Positions 8,093 to 16,092 of a DNA stretch of 64,000 bases are shown here, piece after piece. How positions within the stretch are numbered: position 1 is the first letter of the stretch; each line of letters opens with the position of its first letter. Origin of the DNA: CAYJMQ01 sp964371555. Lineage in GTDB: Bacteria > Bdellovibrionota > JACOXK01 > 2-02-FULL-40-11. A program made the position numbers and the translations under genes. Location: contig CAYJMQ010000004.1 in the NCBI GenBank assembly GCA_964371555.1, positions 5,984 to 69,983 on the forward strand, read 5' to 3'. Below the pieces are notes generated by a model, which was not told the DNA's origin, did not search any database, and was given only the letters and a program-made list of their open reading frames with translations.

Positions 8093-8518
8093 ATGAGATT
8101 GTTCCTGATATGGGGTGTTATTTTATGGTTACCCATGAACGTGTTTGGTGATTCTTGTAAAGAATGGTTCAAAAAAGAAAAATTAAAACCAGGAAAAGAT
8201 TGTCTTATGAAATGCGTTTCTACACCTGTCGAAATGGGAACATTTCATTGTACATCTACTTGTGAGGAATTATGTAAATCATCCTTATCAACTCAAGCCA
8301 TACATAATTTACTATTATATCCAGGGTTAACGAAGAAGGAGAGAGCTTTAATAGCGGAAAAACCAATGGATTTAGCAAATAATCGAGCAGGCATTTTAGC
8401 AGCTGAAGAACTGGAAAAGAATCACAAAAGGACAAGCAAAGCTCTTGAGGAAAGGGCTTTAGAAGAGATGCGACATAATAGATTAATCGTTTTAGACAAG
8501 AAAGGAATGCCAAAGTGA
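8093..8518 (+). CDS. Cysteine-rich secreted protein of unknown function
   Basis: Not recognised. The 141-residue product begins with a likely signal peptide (RLFLIWGVILWLPMNVFG, cleavage near D20). A cysteine-rich segment follows, with C22, C37, C41, C53, C57 and C61 including a CTSTCEELC cluster, and then a mostly helical charged region without cysteines. Paired cysteines suggest disulfides in the periplasm or outside the cell. The following gene starts within its stop codon (GTGA), so the two are translationally coupled. Codon use is AT-rich compared with ihfA and pheT, fitting acquired DNA next to tRNA-Pro. An immunity or effector-associated role is possible, but nothing here proves it. 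Confidence 0.65.
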   Translation: MRLFLIWGVILWLPMNVFGDSCKEWFKKEKLKPGKDCLMKCVSTPVEMGTFHCTSTCEELCKSSLSTQAIHNLLLYPGLTKKERALIAEKPMDLANNRAGILAAEELEKNHKRTSKALEERALEEMRHNRLIVLDKKGMPK

Positions 8519-8931
8519 AAATTTTATTTAGAAAATTATTGGTAATCGGTTCAGTCTTTTTATTTATTTCAGCTACTCTCCTGTATGCTCAGCTTTTTCA
8601 GAAAGGGATATTCATGTCGGTTAAAGAGGCTGAGAAAAAGTGGGAGAGTAGATCATTTAATGCCGAAGCGTTTAAGAAAGGCAATATGTCTGTTCGGGCT
8701 TCTATGGCTGCCAGTATTATAAAAGAAAAATCTTTGCTTGGAAAAACAAACGTTGAAATTTGGAAGCTGTTGGGGAGACATGATGGATATTATTTTAGCG
8801 ATTTGATCCCTACCTATATTATTGAAGATAATTCCATGCGGGGAGGCGACGTATGGCAGATCGTGTTTTTTTTGAATAGGGATGATCGGGTTAAAACGAT
8901 AACAATTCATAAAAATAGTTCTGAATATTAA
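8515..8931 (+). CDS. Small membrane-anchored or secreted protein, BamE-like in part
   Basis: Not firmly recognised. It has 138 residues and uses a GTG start overlapping the upstream stop by 4 bases. The N terminus is basic then hydrophobic (KILFRKLLVIGSVFLFISATLLYAQ), a signal peptide or membrane anchor. The C-terminal half (IIKEKSLLGKTNVEIWKLLG, then a beta-rich part with VWQIVFFLNRDDRVKTITI) resembles the pattern of small periplasmic domains in which a helix with LLG is followed by a beta-hairpin, as in BamE/SmpA-like folds. Function unknown; probably works with the preceding cysteine-rich protein. Confidence 0.6.
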   Translation: MKILFRKLLVIGSVFLFISATLLYAQLFQKGIFMSVKEAEKKWESRSFNAEAFKKGNMSVRASMAASIIKEKSLLGKTNVEIWKLLGRHDGYYFSDLIPTYIIEDNSMRGGDVWQIVFFLNRDDRVKTITIHKNSSEY

Positions 8932-8949
8932 ATAAATGGAGGGCTTTTT

Positions 8950-9453
8950 GTGCCATTTACGCCATACCATTTTGGCCCTGGCTTATTAATTAAAGCTGTT
9001 TTTCGAAGAAAATTCAGTTTAGGAATTTTTATTTTGGCTCAAATTCTTATTGATTTTGAGGTTATCTGGAATCTATTAAAAGGAAATGATCGGCTTCATA
9101 CTTTTTTCCATTCGTATATCGGCTCTTGTGTCGTTATTATAATTGTTGTTATTTTTGCTTACTTTATCAGCCATTTTTTAGATAAATATATTTATTTAAA
9201 AAATTTGTTTTCAAAGTTTATACCGTTAGATTCAAAACCATTTTTTTTCTCAGCCATCATTGGAGCGTGGTCGCATGTTTTTTTAGATAGTTTGATGCAT
9301 GCTGATATGACGCCATTGTATCCATTTTTTGCCAATAATTTTTTACTGAATCGAATATCATTATTGTCCTTGCATTTGGGCTGCGTATTTTCAGGAGGAA
9401 TAGGCGCCGTGATATGGGGGGTAACTAAATTTAGAGAATATAAACAGTCGTAG
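8950..9453 (+). CDS. Multi-pass membrane protein, DUF4184/YdjM-like putative hydrolase
   Basis: The 167-residue GTG-start protein is preceded by GGAGGG at a good distance. The start MPFTPYHFGPGLL and the segment AWSHVFLDSLMHADMTPLYPF, rich in His and Asp, recall the membrane-embedded metal-dependent-hydrolase-like families (DUF4184, YdjM). About four hydrophobic stretches are visible (LGIFILAQILIDF, VVIIIVVIFAYFI, FFFSAIIGAW, LGCVFSGGIGAVIWG). Enzymatic activity is not established for the family. It is the last gene of the AT-rich block that starts behind tRNA-Pro. Confidence 0.65.
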   Translation: MPFTPYHFGPGLLIKAVFRRKFSLGIFILAQILIDFEVIWNLLKGNDRLHTFFHSYIGSCVVIIIVVIFAYFISHFLDKYIYLKNLFSKFIPLDSKPFFFSAIIGAWSHVFLDSLMHADMTPLYPFFANNFLLNRISLLSLHLGCVFSGGIGAVIWGVTKFREYKQS

Positions 9454-9656
9454 TCTCCATATTATTTGTTAACTGTCCACAAAAGGGAACTTGTCCCTTG
9501 CCAATACCGGTTCGCATACCGTACACCCGCCCCGATTGTGCCCAAAAAGAATCTCTCCCTAATACCCCAAAAAATGCCGGTCAATAAAATTAGCGACTAT
9601 CTTCCAGCTTGGGCCAATCATTGAAGCTTTCTGGAATTTTTGCTTCACATTCTGCG
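9454..9656. other. Intergenic stretch with a short copy of the tRNA-Pro 3' end
   Basis: No convincing gene is seen. CCCCGATTG at 9530-9538 repeats the bases at 8052-8060 that span the 3' end of tRNA-Pro (acceptor strand, discriminator and the next three bases), and GGTTC occurs about 20 bases earlier in both copies. AAGGGAACTTGTCCCTT at 9483-9499 is a small inverted repeat. The 9-base repeat is the kind of mark an integrated element can leave, but it is too short to prove an attachment site. Confidence 0.35.
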
Positions 9657-10316
9657 TTATCTAATCCGCTGAAGGATCCGTGCCCCTTCGTTCTCATCGA
9701 TGATCATAAATTTATTTTCTTTCGGCTCAAAGGCATAGACGTTTCCGGTACCGATATCAAACCACCATCCATGCAACCTGAGGGCACCTGTCGTCAGGCC
9801 ATTGTCCACTTGGGGGTAGGTCTTTAGATTTTCTAGCTGACTCATCACATTTATCTGGGAAAGCTGGTCTTGAAGGCTTAACGAAGGGTCAAAGGCCTTT
9901 CCTTCTTCCAGTTGACGTCTTGCTTCATGGCCGTGCCGGATCCACTGTTTCAAATTCGGCGTAATTCCTTCTTTGCTCAAGAGAGATGCCATGCCAGCGC
10001 ACCCAGAATGGCCGCAGATAATAATGTCCTTCACCTTCAGCATCTCCAACGCGATTTCAATTGCCGCAGCCTCAGACTCCCCATTCGGGTTTTCTTTGTC
10101 CGGATTGGCCGGGGGCACCAAGTTGCCCGGATTCCTGACAACGAAAAGGTCTCCCGGATCGGTGGATGCGAAGAGATTTGGAGCGACACGACTATCGGAG
10201 CAGGCGATCATGAGCGCGTCGGGGAACTGACCCAAGGCCAGATGCGCAAACTGTTCCCGGAGCCCCGGAAGGACGTTCTGGTGAAAATTGATGACCCCCT
10301 GTACTAACTTAATCAT
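9657..10316 (-). CDS. Beta-class carbonic anhydrase
   Basis: Interconverts CO2 and bicarbonate. The 219 residues contain the zinc ligands C39, H103 and C106 and the catalytic D41-R43 dyad (motifs ACSDSR and CGHSGC), as in plant-type beta carbonic anhydrases; RNPGNLVPP and LRLHGWWFDI are also family features. No signal peptide is seen, so it acts in the cytoplasm. The gene and the neighbouring regulator are richer in G+C than the block on their left, suggesting a different origin. An NhaR-like gene lies directly upstream on the same strand, so the two may form an operon or a regulator-target pair. Confidence 0.95.
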   Translation of the reverse strand: MIKLVQGVINFHQNVLPGLREQFAHLALGQFPDALMIACSDSRVAPNLFASTDPGDLFVVRNPGNLVPPANPDKENPNGESEAAAIEIALEMLKVKDIIICGHSGCAGMASLLSKEGITPNLKQWIRHGHEARRQLEEGKAFDPSLSLQDQLSQINVMSQLENLKTYPQVDNGLTTGALRLHGWWFDIGTGNVYAFEPKENKFMIIDENEGARILQRIR

Positions 10317-10371
10317 AATTTCTTAAATCCTTGTAGATGTCCCCTATAATAACGTTGCTCTCCTTTTTTAA

Positions 10372-11271
10372 TCAACCGAAGAGTTTTTTACGGGCGGCTT
10401 CGGAAATGGCAACGACTGCGGGATGTTTGAGTCTCCGCTCTACGGAGATGGCGTAGAACCGCTCTCGCACATCTTCCACCCGCCCGATGGCCTGAACCTG
10501 ATACTGTCTCTGAACTTCGGTCTCTATCACCGAGGGTACGGCAAAAATCCCGTTCCCCGTCTGTCCAAATACCTTCAGTAATGCGCTGTCCTCAAACTCA
10601 CCGACCACCCGGGGACGAATCCCTTTTGACATCAACCACTGATCGAGGGAACGTCGCTCGGTCGTATTTTCTGTTGGGAGCAAAAGAGGGGCTCCGTCTA
10701 AAGACTTTGGGAATCCTCGCCGATAAGCCGCTGCCAGACGTGGCGCCGCCATGAAAACCACGCCGCATTCCCCGAGAAGATGGTTAAACGCCCGGATTCG
10801 AATTGTCGGTCCGACGGGGGCATCTGACAGAACGACATCGAGGTGATGCACCGCCAGTTCCGCCAGGAGCCGGTCTGGTTTGTCTTCGCGGCAGACGATC
10901 TGAACCGGTTCGGAGAGGCGTAAAGCTGGTTCTAAAAGCCTGTAGGCCACCAGCTTCGGAACGACGTCGGCCACACCCACAAGGAGGCATAGAGGTCGAG
11001 AAGAGGGACCACCTTTCAAAACATCCTGAAGTTCCCGTCCCAGCGAGAAAATTTCATCGGCATAGCGAAAAACCACCCGACCGACGTCGGTCAAAATCAG
11101 ATTTCGTCCCGATCGCTGAAAGAGTTTTTCTCCCAACGATTCCTCAAGAGATCGGATCTGTCCGCTAATAGTCGGTTGGGCCAGACGAAGTTCCGATGTC
11201 GCGCGGGCAATACTCCCTTCCTTCGCAACGGTCCAAAAATAAAGGAGATGGTGATAGTTAATCCAATTCAT
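10372..11271 (-). CDS. nhaR: LysR-family regulator, NhaR type
   Basis: A DNA-binding activator. The N-terminal winged helix (INYHHLLYFWTVAKEGSIARATSELRL, QPTISGQIRSLEESLGEKLF) and a long conserved effector domain (GVADVVPKLVAYRLLEPAL, FNHLLGECGVVF, RPRVVGEFEDSALLKVFGQ, SVERRLKHPAVVAISEAAR) match the NhaR branch, which controls sodium/proton antiport in enterobacteria. No antiporter gene is visible in the window. The start at 11271 (MNWINYHHLL) is preferred because family members begin there; an in-frame ATG lies six codons upstream at 11289. It is divergent from purC. Confidence 0.88.
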   Translation of the reverse strand: MNWINYHHLLYFWTVAKEGSIARATSELRLAQPTISGQIRSLEESLGEKLFQRSGRNLILTDVGRVVFRYADEIFSLGRELQDVLKGGPSSRPLCLLVGVADVVPKLVAYRLLEPALRLSEPVQIVCREDKPDRLLAELAVHHLDVVLSDAPVGPTIRIRAFNHLLGECGVVFMAAPRLAAAYRRGFPKSLDGAPLLLPTENTTERRSLDQWLMSKGIRPRVVGEFEDSALLKVFGQTGNGIFAVPSVIETEVQRQYQVQAIGRVEDVRERFYAISVERRLKHPAVVAISEAARKKLFG

Positions 11272-11378
11272 CCACCTATTCGGATACATCGGATAAACAA
11301 ATGAATCAATTCAAAACTATCTATTAGTCAATTTTGGGTTCATATCCTAAAAACGTCGGTCTTGGTTGGAAGAAAGAA

Positions 11379-12257
11379 ATGACTAAGCCACTTATGGAAT
11401 CCGATATCCCCTATTTGCCGCTCCTCTTTCACGGCAAGGTCCGGGACATTTATGACTTGGGAGAAGAGTTACTCCTTGTAGCAACCGACAGGCTCTCAGC
11501 CTTTGACGTTGTCTTTCCGACTCCGATCCCTGGCAAGGGGGAGATCCTGACTCAACTGAGCTACTTCTGGTTTCAGAAGATGAAGGAGATCATCCCCAAC
11601 CACGTGTCCGAGCGACCTGTCGATGAGATCTTCAAGACGAAAGAGGATGTCGTCCTCTATGGTAAGCGCTCCATGCGCGTCAAAAAGACAACGCCGTTAG
11701 CCATCGAGGCCATCATACGCGGCTACCTTTCGGGCTCAGGCTGGAGCGATTATCAAAAAAACGGTGCCGTCTGCGGGATCAAGCTTCCGAATGATATGAA
11801 GGAGTCCGAAAAAATCCCAGAACCCATTTTTACACCGGCCACAAAAGCTCCCCAAGGACAACATGACGAAAATGTTTCATTTGAGGTGGCCTGCAAGATC
11901 GTCGGTCGTGAGACGGCGGAAAAAGTCCGCCATGTGAGTCTGCGTATTTATAAGGAAGGATTGGCCCATGCGAATAGCCGTGGGCTTCTCTTGGCCGACA
12001 CGAAGTTTGAGTTTGGTATCCTGAACGGGGAACTGATCCTCATCGATGAGGTCCTCACGCCGGATTCGTCCCGCTTTTGGCCGAAGAACCAATATCAGGT
12101 GGGGATATCGCCCCCGAGTTTCGACAAACAATTTGTGAGGGATTACCTCACGAAAATTGGCTGGAACAAGAAGCCACCAGCGCCGGAATTGCCGCCGAAC
12201 ATCGTTGAACAGACTGCCGCCCGTTATCGGGAGGCCTTGGAGCGCCTGACGAAATGA
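11379..12257 (+). CDS. purC: SAICAR synthetase (phosphoribosylaminoimidazole-succinocarboxamide synthase)
   Basis: Purine pathway enzyme joining aspartate to CAIR with ATP. The ATG at 11379, preceded by GGAAGAAAG, gives 292 residues, the longer eukaryote/proteobacteria-like form. Seen motifs: LFHGKVRDIYDLGEELLLVATDRLSAFDVV, the IIRGYLSGSGW segment, the ATP/substrate loop TKAPQGQHDENVSF, and the DEVLTPDSSRFW signature. A TTG 15 codons upstream (11334) is in frame, but the residues it would add are not family-like. It stands alone, without other pur genes; only guaA at the left edge belongs to the same general pathway. Confidence 0.96.
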   Translation: MTKPLMESDIPYLPLLFHGKVRDIYDLGEELLLVATDRLSAFDVVFPTPIPGKGEILTQLSYFWFQKMKEIIPNHVSERPVDEIFKTKEDVVLYGKRSMRVKKTTPLAIEAIIRGYLSGSGWSDYQKNGAVCGIKLPNDMKESEKIPEPIFTPATKAPQGQHDENVSFEVACKIVGRETAEKVRHVSLRIYKEGLAHANSRGLLLADTKFEFGILNGELILIDEVLTPDSSRFWPKNQYQVGISPPSFDKQFVRDYLTKIGWNKKPPAPELPPNIVEQTAARYREALERLTK

Positions 12258-12298
12258 CCAAGAGGAGCGGGAAATAAAAATGATGCTGGGGGTTCTCA

Positions 12299-12706
12299 CT
12301 AGATCTTCCCCTTTAGCCTAGCAAGCCATTGTGGAGGGAAAACAAAATAAAGAACCAGTATCAGCACACCGAATGCCAAGTAGGCGGTCTTAAACACCCA
12401 CGGCTCAAAATTATAATAAAGAAGCCTGCTCACCCAGTAGCTGATGAATGAGCCACCATAACCCTGCTTTCCGGCCATCAAACGGAGCTTCTCCTCCCAA
12501 GTCGTCCATGGACAAGCAATACCCAATAAAGTTTGCCCCATCATTATGCCAACTAAAAGAAGATGAATATTACGAAACCATGAATTCAGCACAAACGACC
12601 ACCTAAAAACCTTACCCATAAGAACAAGAGGAACTGGCACGATAATACAAAGAACATACAGAAAATGAATGACCAAAAGAAGATCAGCTAAGAACAGAAG
12701 TAACAT
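12299..12706 (-). CDS. DUF2784-like inner-membrane protein
   Basis: 135 residues with about four hydrophobic helices (LLLFLADLLLVIHFLYVLC, then HLLLVGIMMGQTLLGIACP, and a C-terminal AYLAFGVLILVLYFVFP). The combination N-x-WFRNIHL and CPWTTWEEKL fits the DUF2784 family of small integral membrane proteins of unknown function. No enzymatic motif is seen. It ends close to the 3' end of purC on the opposite strand. The 12707-12909 gap on its 5' side holds no gene I can support. Confidence 0.75.
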   Translation of the reverse strand: MLLLFLADLLLVIHFLYVLCIIVPVPLVLMGKVFRWSFVLNSWFRNIHLLLVGIMMGQTLLGIACPWTTWEEKLRLMAGKQGYGGSFISYWVSRLLYYNFEPWVFKTAYLAFGVLILVLYFVFPPQWLARLKGKI

Positions 12707-12909
12707 GATTTCAGAATAGTATTTGCATCGGTTAGAATGCCTAAATTTTCACTTCCACCGGTGGCAGTACTGGATGTACGAGCTGTCAACTTCGGATTCA
12801 CTGAGAGCAACACTATTTCCAGAGACTTCATAACCAAAGAAAGGGAGAATCAAGTGAACAGCTCTCAAACTAGCATTTTTCAAAGAATCAATTCTAAAAA
12901 ATTAAACCC

Positions 12910-13653
12910 TTATCTCCGAACTGGCTCTATATAATTTCGAAAGAGAATTCCTACCTTTTGCAGCGCAACCTCCATTGCAAATCGAATCATAAAGTTGGGG
13001 AGAACGCTTGAAATGTTTTCTGTTTCCATCTCACCCTGGAAAATGGCAAGTAATGAATCTTCTTTTTCTCTGTTTCTGGAAACACGATGCCCCATCTGAG
13101 TGGAAACCAGTGTGGGTCTTATTTTTTGAACCGTCATCGTTCCCCTAAATCCAACAAATCGCTCATTTTCAAATTTTAATCCAAGAGAATTCGCGGGGAC
13201 AACTTGAAAATTGATAATCGTGCGGTCAATCAGTTTTTCCTCATGGATTTTCATAAGGCTCTCCACTTCATAATCGATCAATGCTGTTTTTAATGCTGAT
13301 TTTATATGAATGTAGGTTCCCCCCGTCTTTATCTTTTTTAACGAGGAGGCCTTGATATATTTGGGCGCGATCTTCTCCAAAGATTCGTAATCAGTCATAA
13401 ATTTCGTAACCTGTTCCAGAGAAACATGGTGAAGTATTCCCCCGGCTTTGACAGAAAGCATGCGTAAATTTTCTTTTTCAGGATGCGTAAGGGTATTTAC
13501 AACACTGATGATCTCGCGATTCATCATCCTCTTTTGGATTTCTGCCCGATGATAAAAATCAATGGCGGGTTTTAAATCGAGGGGGCAAAAAAGAATAAGG
13601 ACAAGGCAACAAAAGAAAACAGTTCCCCACCATTTTCCATTGGCCGTTTTCAT
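12910..13653 (-). CDS. Secreted START/SRPBCC-like protein
   Basis: The 247-residue product starts with a signal peptide (KWWGTVFFCCLVLILFCPLDL). The middle part, with GGILHHVSLEQVTKFMTDYESLEKIAPKYIKASSLKKIK followed by alternating strands, has the order expected of the SRPBCC/START-like fold (polyketide cyclase/Coq10 type) that binds hydrophobic ligands. That assignment rests on pattern only. Its C terminus (FMIRFAMEVALQKVGILF) is amphipathic. It lies downstream of the EF-hand lipoprotein gene, separated by a 93-base gap with a palindromic hairpin. Confidence 0.6.
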   Translation of the reverse strand: MKTANGKWWGTVFFCCLVLILFCPLDLKPAIDFYHRAEIQKRMMNREIISVVNTLTHPEKENLRMLSVKAGGILHHVSLEQVTKFMTDYESLEKIAPKYIKASSLKKIKTGGTYIHIKSALKTALIDYEVESLMKIHEEKLIDRTIINFQVVPANSLGLKFENERFVGFRGTMTVQKIRPTLVSTQMGHRVSRNREKEDSLLAIFQGEMETENISSVLPNFMIRFAMEVALQKVGILFRNYIEPVRR

Positions 13654-13722
13654 TATGATCTACTAGAACCTTACATTTCAAGTGTAGCAGATGTTGACAA
13701 AACATTGCAAGAAGTCGCTGGC

Positions 13723-13746
13723 GCCCATTTCCTTAAGGACATGGGC
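13723..13746. repeat. Palindromic hairpin after the EF-hand lipoprotein gene
   Basis: GCCCAT (13723-13728) pairs with ATGGGC (13741-13746), and the bases between them contain a second palindrome, CCTTAAGG. It begins directly after the stop of the minus-strand lipoprotein gene, so it may act as a transcription end signal, although no T run follows in that direction. Confidence 0.45.
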
Positions 13747-16092
13747 TTACGGCTGTTTCAAATATCCCCTCATGACATGCGCGAGGAGACTCGCGACTTT
13801 AAGGCGGTCAGACCCGATTTTTGAAGATGAAAAGAGAAGATCGGCGCTGAATTCCGGGAGTTTTCCAAATGAGAGAGAATATTCAAAAACACGTCTGTAG
13901 ATTACTTTTTTATCTATAAACGGCATCAAAAAATTATTGAGTAAAATAGATAAGAACTTTCCAATGGCGCCAAAGACCGGAATTTTTCCTGCGGCGCCCG
14001 GCTGACTGTTATATTCATCAACTAATTTTTCAATGATCGGTTCAAAGTGTCTATACATCAATCGGATCTCACTTTTGTTTAGAGTTCCATCCTGATCATT
14101 GTCAAAACGCAGAAAAAGATGTTCGATCGTTCGCACAATCATAAAGATTGCTGACAGCTCTTTCACAGAAATAATTTGAGGGTGATTCCTTCCAATAAGC
14201 TGAACGATCGTTTCAATGTATTGAATGATGTCCTTTTCTGACATCACCTTCATGGCCACTGGAAAATACCACCGAAGCGTTGGAACCTTTTTAAGCGATT
14301 CCACAAGATTTTCTCTGAGCAAGCCGATCTCTTTTGAGTTTGGGAACTGATGGTGGAAGGGGATGACCTCATGATCCCAATAAAACCAGGTTACAGCCCG
14401 ATTGTTTTCAAGAATAAAGCTCGTCGCTTCGATAATTTCATAACGATCGAGAGTGTTGTCGCCATTGCTGTTATAGAGCATCTGATCTGAAAGGAGCATA
14501 AGAATTTTTCCAAGTGTCTTGGTGTCCAAATCAAGCGGATTGGTCCAAATTCTTCGATGGGGGGTCAGATTCTCTTTTTTATCCCCTTCGGTGAGCATGT
14601 CGAGTCCTTTCACAAGCCTCTGGAGGGTCGCCAGAAATGATGTGAGCTCTATATCTCCAATTTCAGCAGGGGAGCCGGGATCAAGCGGAACCATGGAGAG
14701 CTTTCCATCGCGGTTTTTATCATAGGCTGAAATGATGCGATCGATCGGCACAAACGCTGTCTGCGTGAGTGTAAAGGAATGCTTTCGAATGACCTCGGTT
14801 TTCTGAAAGGGGGTTGTCCAAAGATAGAGCGTCTTTGTGAAATCAGAAATCATCAGCTTAAATTTTTTCCTGATCTCCGGGGAGAGATTTCCGTCATGAG
14901 CCTTAATCCATGCCGCTATTTCTTCTTTTTTGATTTCATAAATTTCCCCTGAAAAAGAAAAAAGGGAAGAGGCCTTTCCATAAATATCGATACTTTCATC
15001 AAAAATTTTAAGAAGCTCTTTAATTTCATCGCGACCCAAAACTTGAGGATTTCCCCCAAATAATTGCATTTTAAACTCAAAGACCGCGGTCACAAATTCG
15101 CGAGCCTTTCCACCGATATGCGCGTGAAGAAGCTCAAGGAGTGTAATTAACTCCTCACGTTTTATTTCTGAAAGATTTTTATCAAAAAATGCCTTTAGCA
15201 ATACCTGCAAAAGATATTGATAGGCATGAAGGAAACTAAGAGAGTCTTTGGATGTCCAGATCTCTTTCTCCAGATGCTGGTTGATTTGAGTGACCAGATG
15301 GTAGACCGATTCCAGATATGTTAAGAATTCTGGCATCTCACGGGCGACAACATTCTCTTCGCTCTCTCCAAAAAGCATACGATTGGCGAGATAGCCAGCC
15401 CGAATGTAGTGCGATCCGATCTCGTCTTCGAGCCCTTCCCAAAGCTGATATTGTCTGAGAAGGAGCTCTTTTGGAGTATCATGATCGATCAGACCGTGAT
15501 TATTTTCAAACATCGCGCGGATCAGATCGATGTAACCGCTAAAGAGTCTTTTCCTCAGTTCCCAGTAGAGATCTTCTTTTTTATGGGTCTCTCTGTATGA
15601 AAAAGAGAGCTTCGAAAGCCGGCTGATTTTTTGAGAGCCCCTCCTGACCCTTTTTATAACCTCTTCAATTTCAGAAAAACGGATTGAGTCCCCTCGTTCA
15701 CCCAAAAGAAGATTACGCGCCGAAAAGAGGCGGTCGACCCAGATCTGAAGTTCCTCAGGATCACCGAGAATTTTTGAGTTGAGTAGTGTTTCTATTTCCC
15801 TTCTCGTGAGCTCCCCTTTTTTGCGTGGTTCAATTTGTTCATCGGCCTCATGGAGTATGGAGAGCAGACATTCTGTCGTTTGGCTAATTTCATTTTCACC
15901 CAGGGTTCCCATTTCAAAATGATTTTTAATTTTATCAAGATCGATTTGGCAGGAACCGTCGCTGAGGGCCGGATCATTTGTGAGGTCGAGCCGCTCTTTA
16001 TTTGATCTGGGCGAAGGGGCTTTTTCTCCAACCCAGCCGCAGCCAGTTATCCACACAAACACAAGACTTAAAAGAAGATATTTAAAAAACAT
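13747..16092 (-). CDS. Large lipoprotein with EF-hand calcium-binding motifs
   Basis: A 781-residue protein with a lipoprotein signal (FKYLLLSLVFVWITGC, Cys18). It is mostly alpha-helical and charged. At least three EF-hand-like loops can be read: DKNRDGKLSM (near residue 455), NSNGDNTLDRYEI (near 540) and DNDQDGTLNKSEI (near 670); a DGNLSPE loop near 405 and a degenerate N-terminal copy may be further ones. No catalytic motif is visible. It likely sits in the outer membrane facing the periplasm or surface and binds calcium. Its start overlaps the end of the upstream barrel gene by 11 bases, implying joint expression. Confidence 0.75.
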   Translation of the reverse strand: MFFKYLLLSLVFVWITGCGWVGEKAPSPRSNKERLDLTNDPALSDGSCQIDLDKIKNHFEMGTLGENEISQTTECLLSILHEADEQIEPRKKGELTRREIETLLNSKILGDPEELQIWVDRLFSARNLLLGERGDSIRFSEIEEVIKRVRRGSQKISRLSKLSFSYRETHKKEDLYWELRKRLFSGYIDLIRAMFENNHGLIDHDTPKELLLRQYQLWEGLEDEIGSHYIRAGYLANRMLFGESEENVVAREMPEFLTYLESVYHLVTQINQHLEKEIWTSKDSLSFLHAYQYLLQVLLKAFFDKNLSEIKREELITLLELLHAHIGGKAREFVTAVFEFKMQLFGGNPQVLGRDEIKELLKIFDESIDIYGKASSLFSFSGEIYEIKKEEIAAWIKAHDGNLSPEIRKKFKLMISDFTKTLYLWTTPFQKTEVIRKHSFTLTQTAFVPIDRIISAYDKNRDGKLSMVPLDPGSPAEIGDIELTSFLATLQRLVKGLDMLTEGDKKENLTPHRRIWTNPLDLDTKTLGKILMLLSDQMLYNSNGDNTLDRYEIIEATSFILENNRAVTWFYWDHEVIPFHHQFPNSKEIGLLRENLVESLKKVPTLRWYFPVAMKVMSEKDIIQYIETIVQLIGRNHPQIISVKELSAIFMIVRTIEHLFLRFDNDQDGTLNKSEIRLMYRHFEPIIEKLVDEYNSQPGAAGKIPVFGAIGKFLSILLNNFLMPFIDKKVIYRRVFEYSLSFGKLPEFSADLLFSSSKIGSDRLKVASLLAHVMRGYLKQP

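Noticed and set aside
9500..9538. tRNA-Pro pseudogene
   Set aside because: Only 9 contiguous bases match and the T-arm spacing does not fit a tRNA fold; kept only as a possible attachment repeat.
9609..10307. Plus-strand frames across the carbonic anhydrase gene
   Set aside because: They lie opposite a gene with all catalytic residues of a beta carbonic anhydrase; their products have no domain features.
12737..12934. 65-codon plus-strand frame between the DUF2784-like gene and the START-like gene
   Set aside because: No ribosome-binding site, no recognisable domain, ends overlapping the opposite gene; composition not protein-like.
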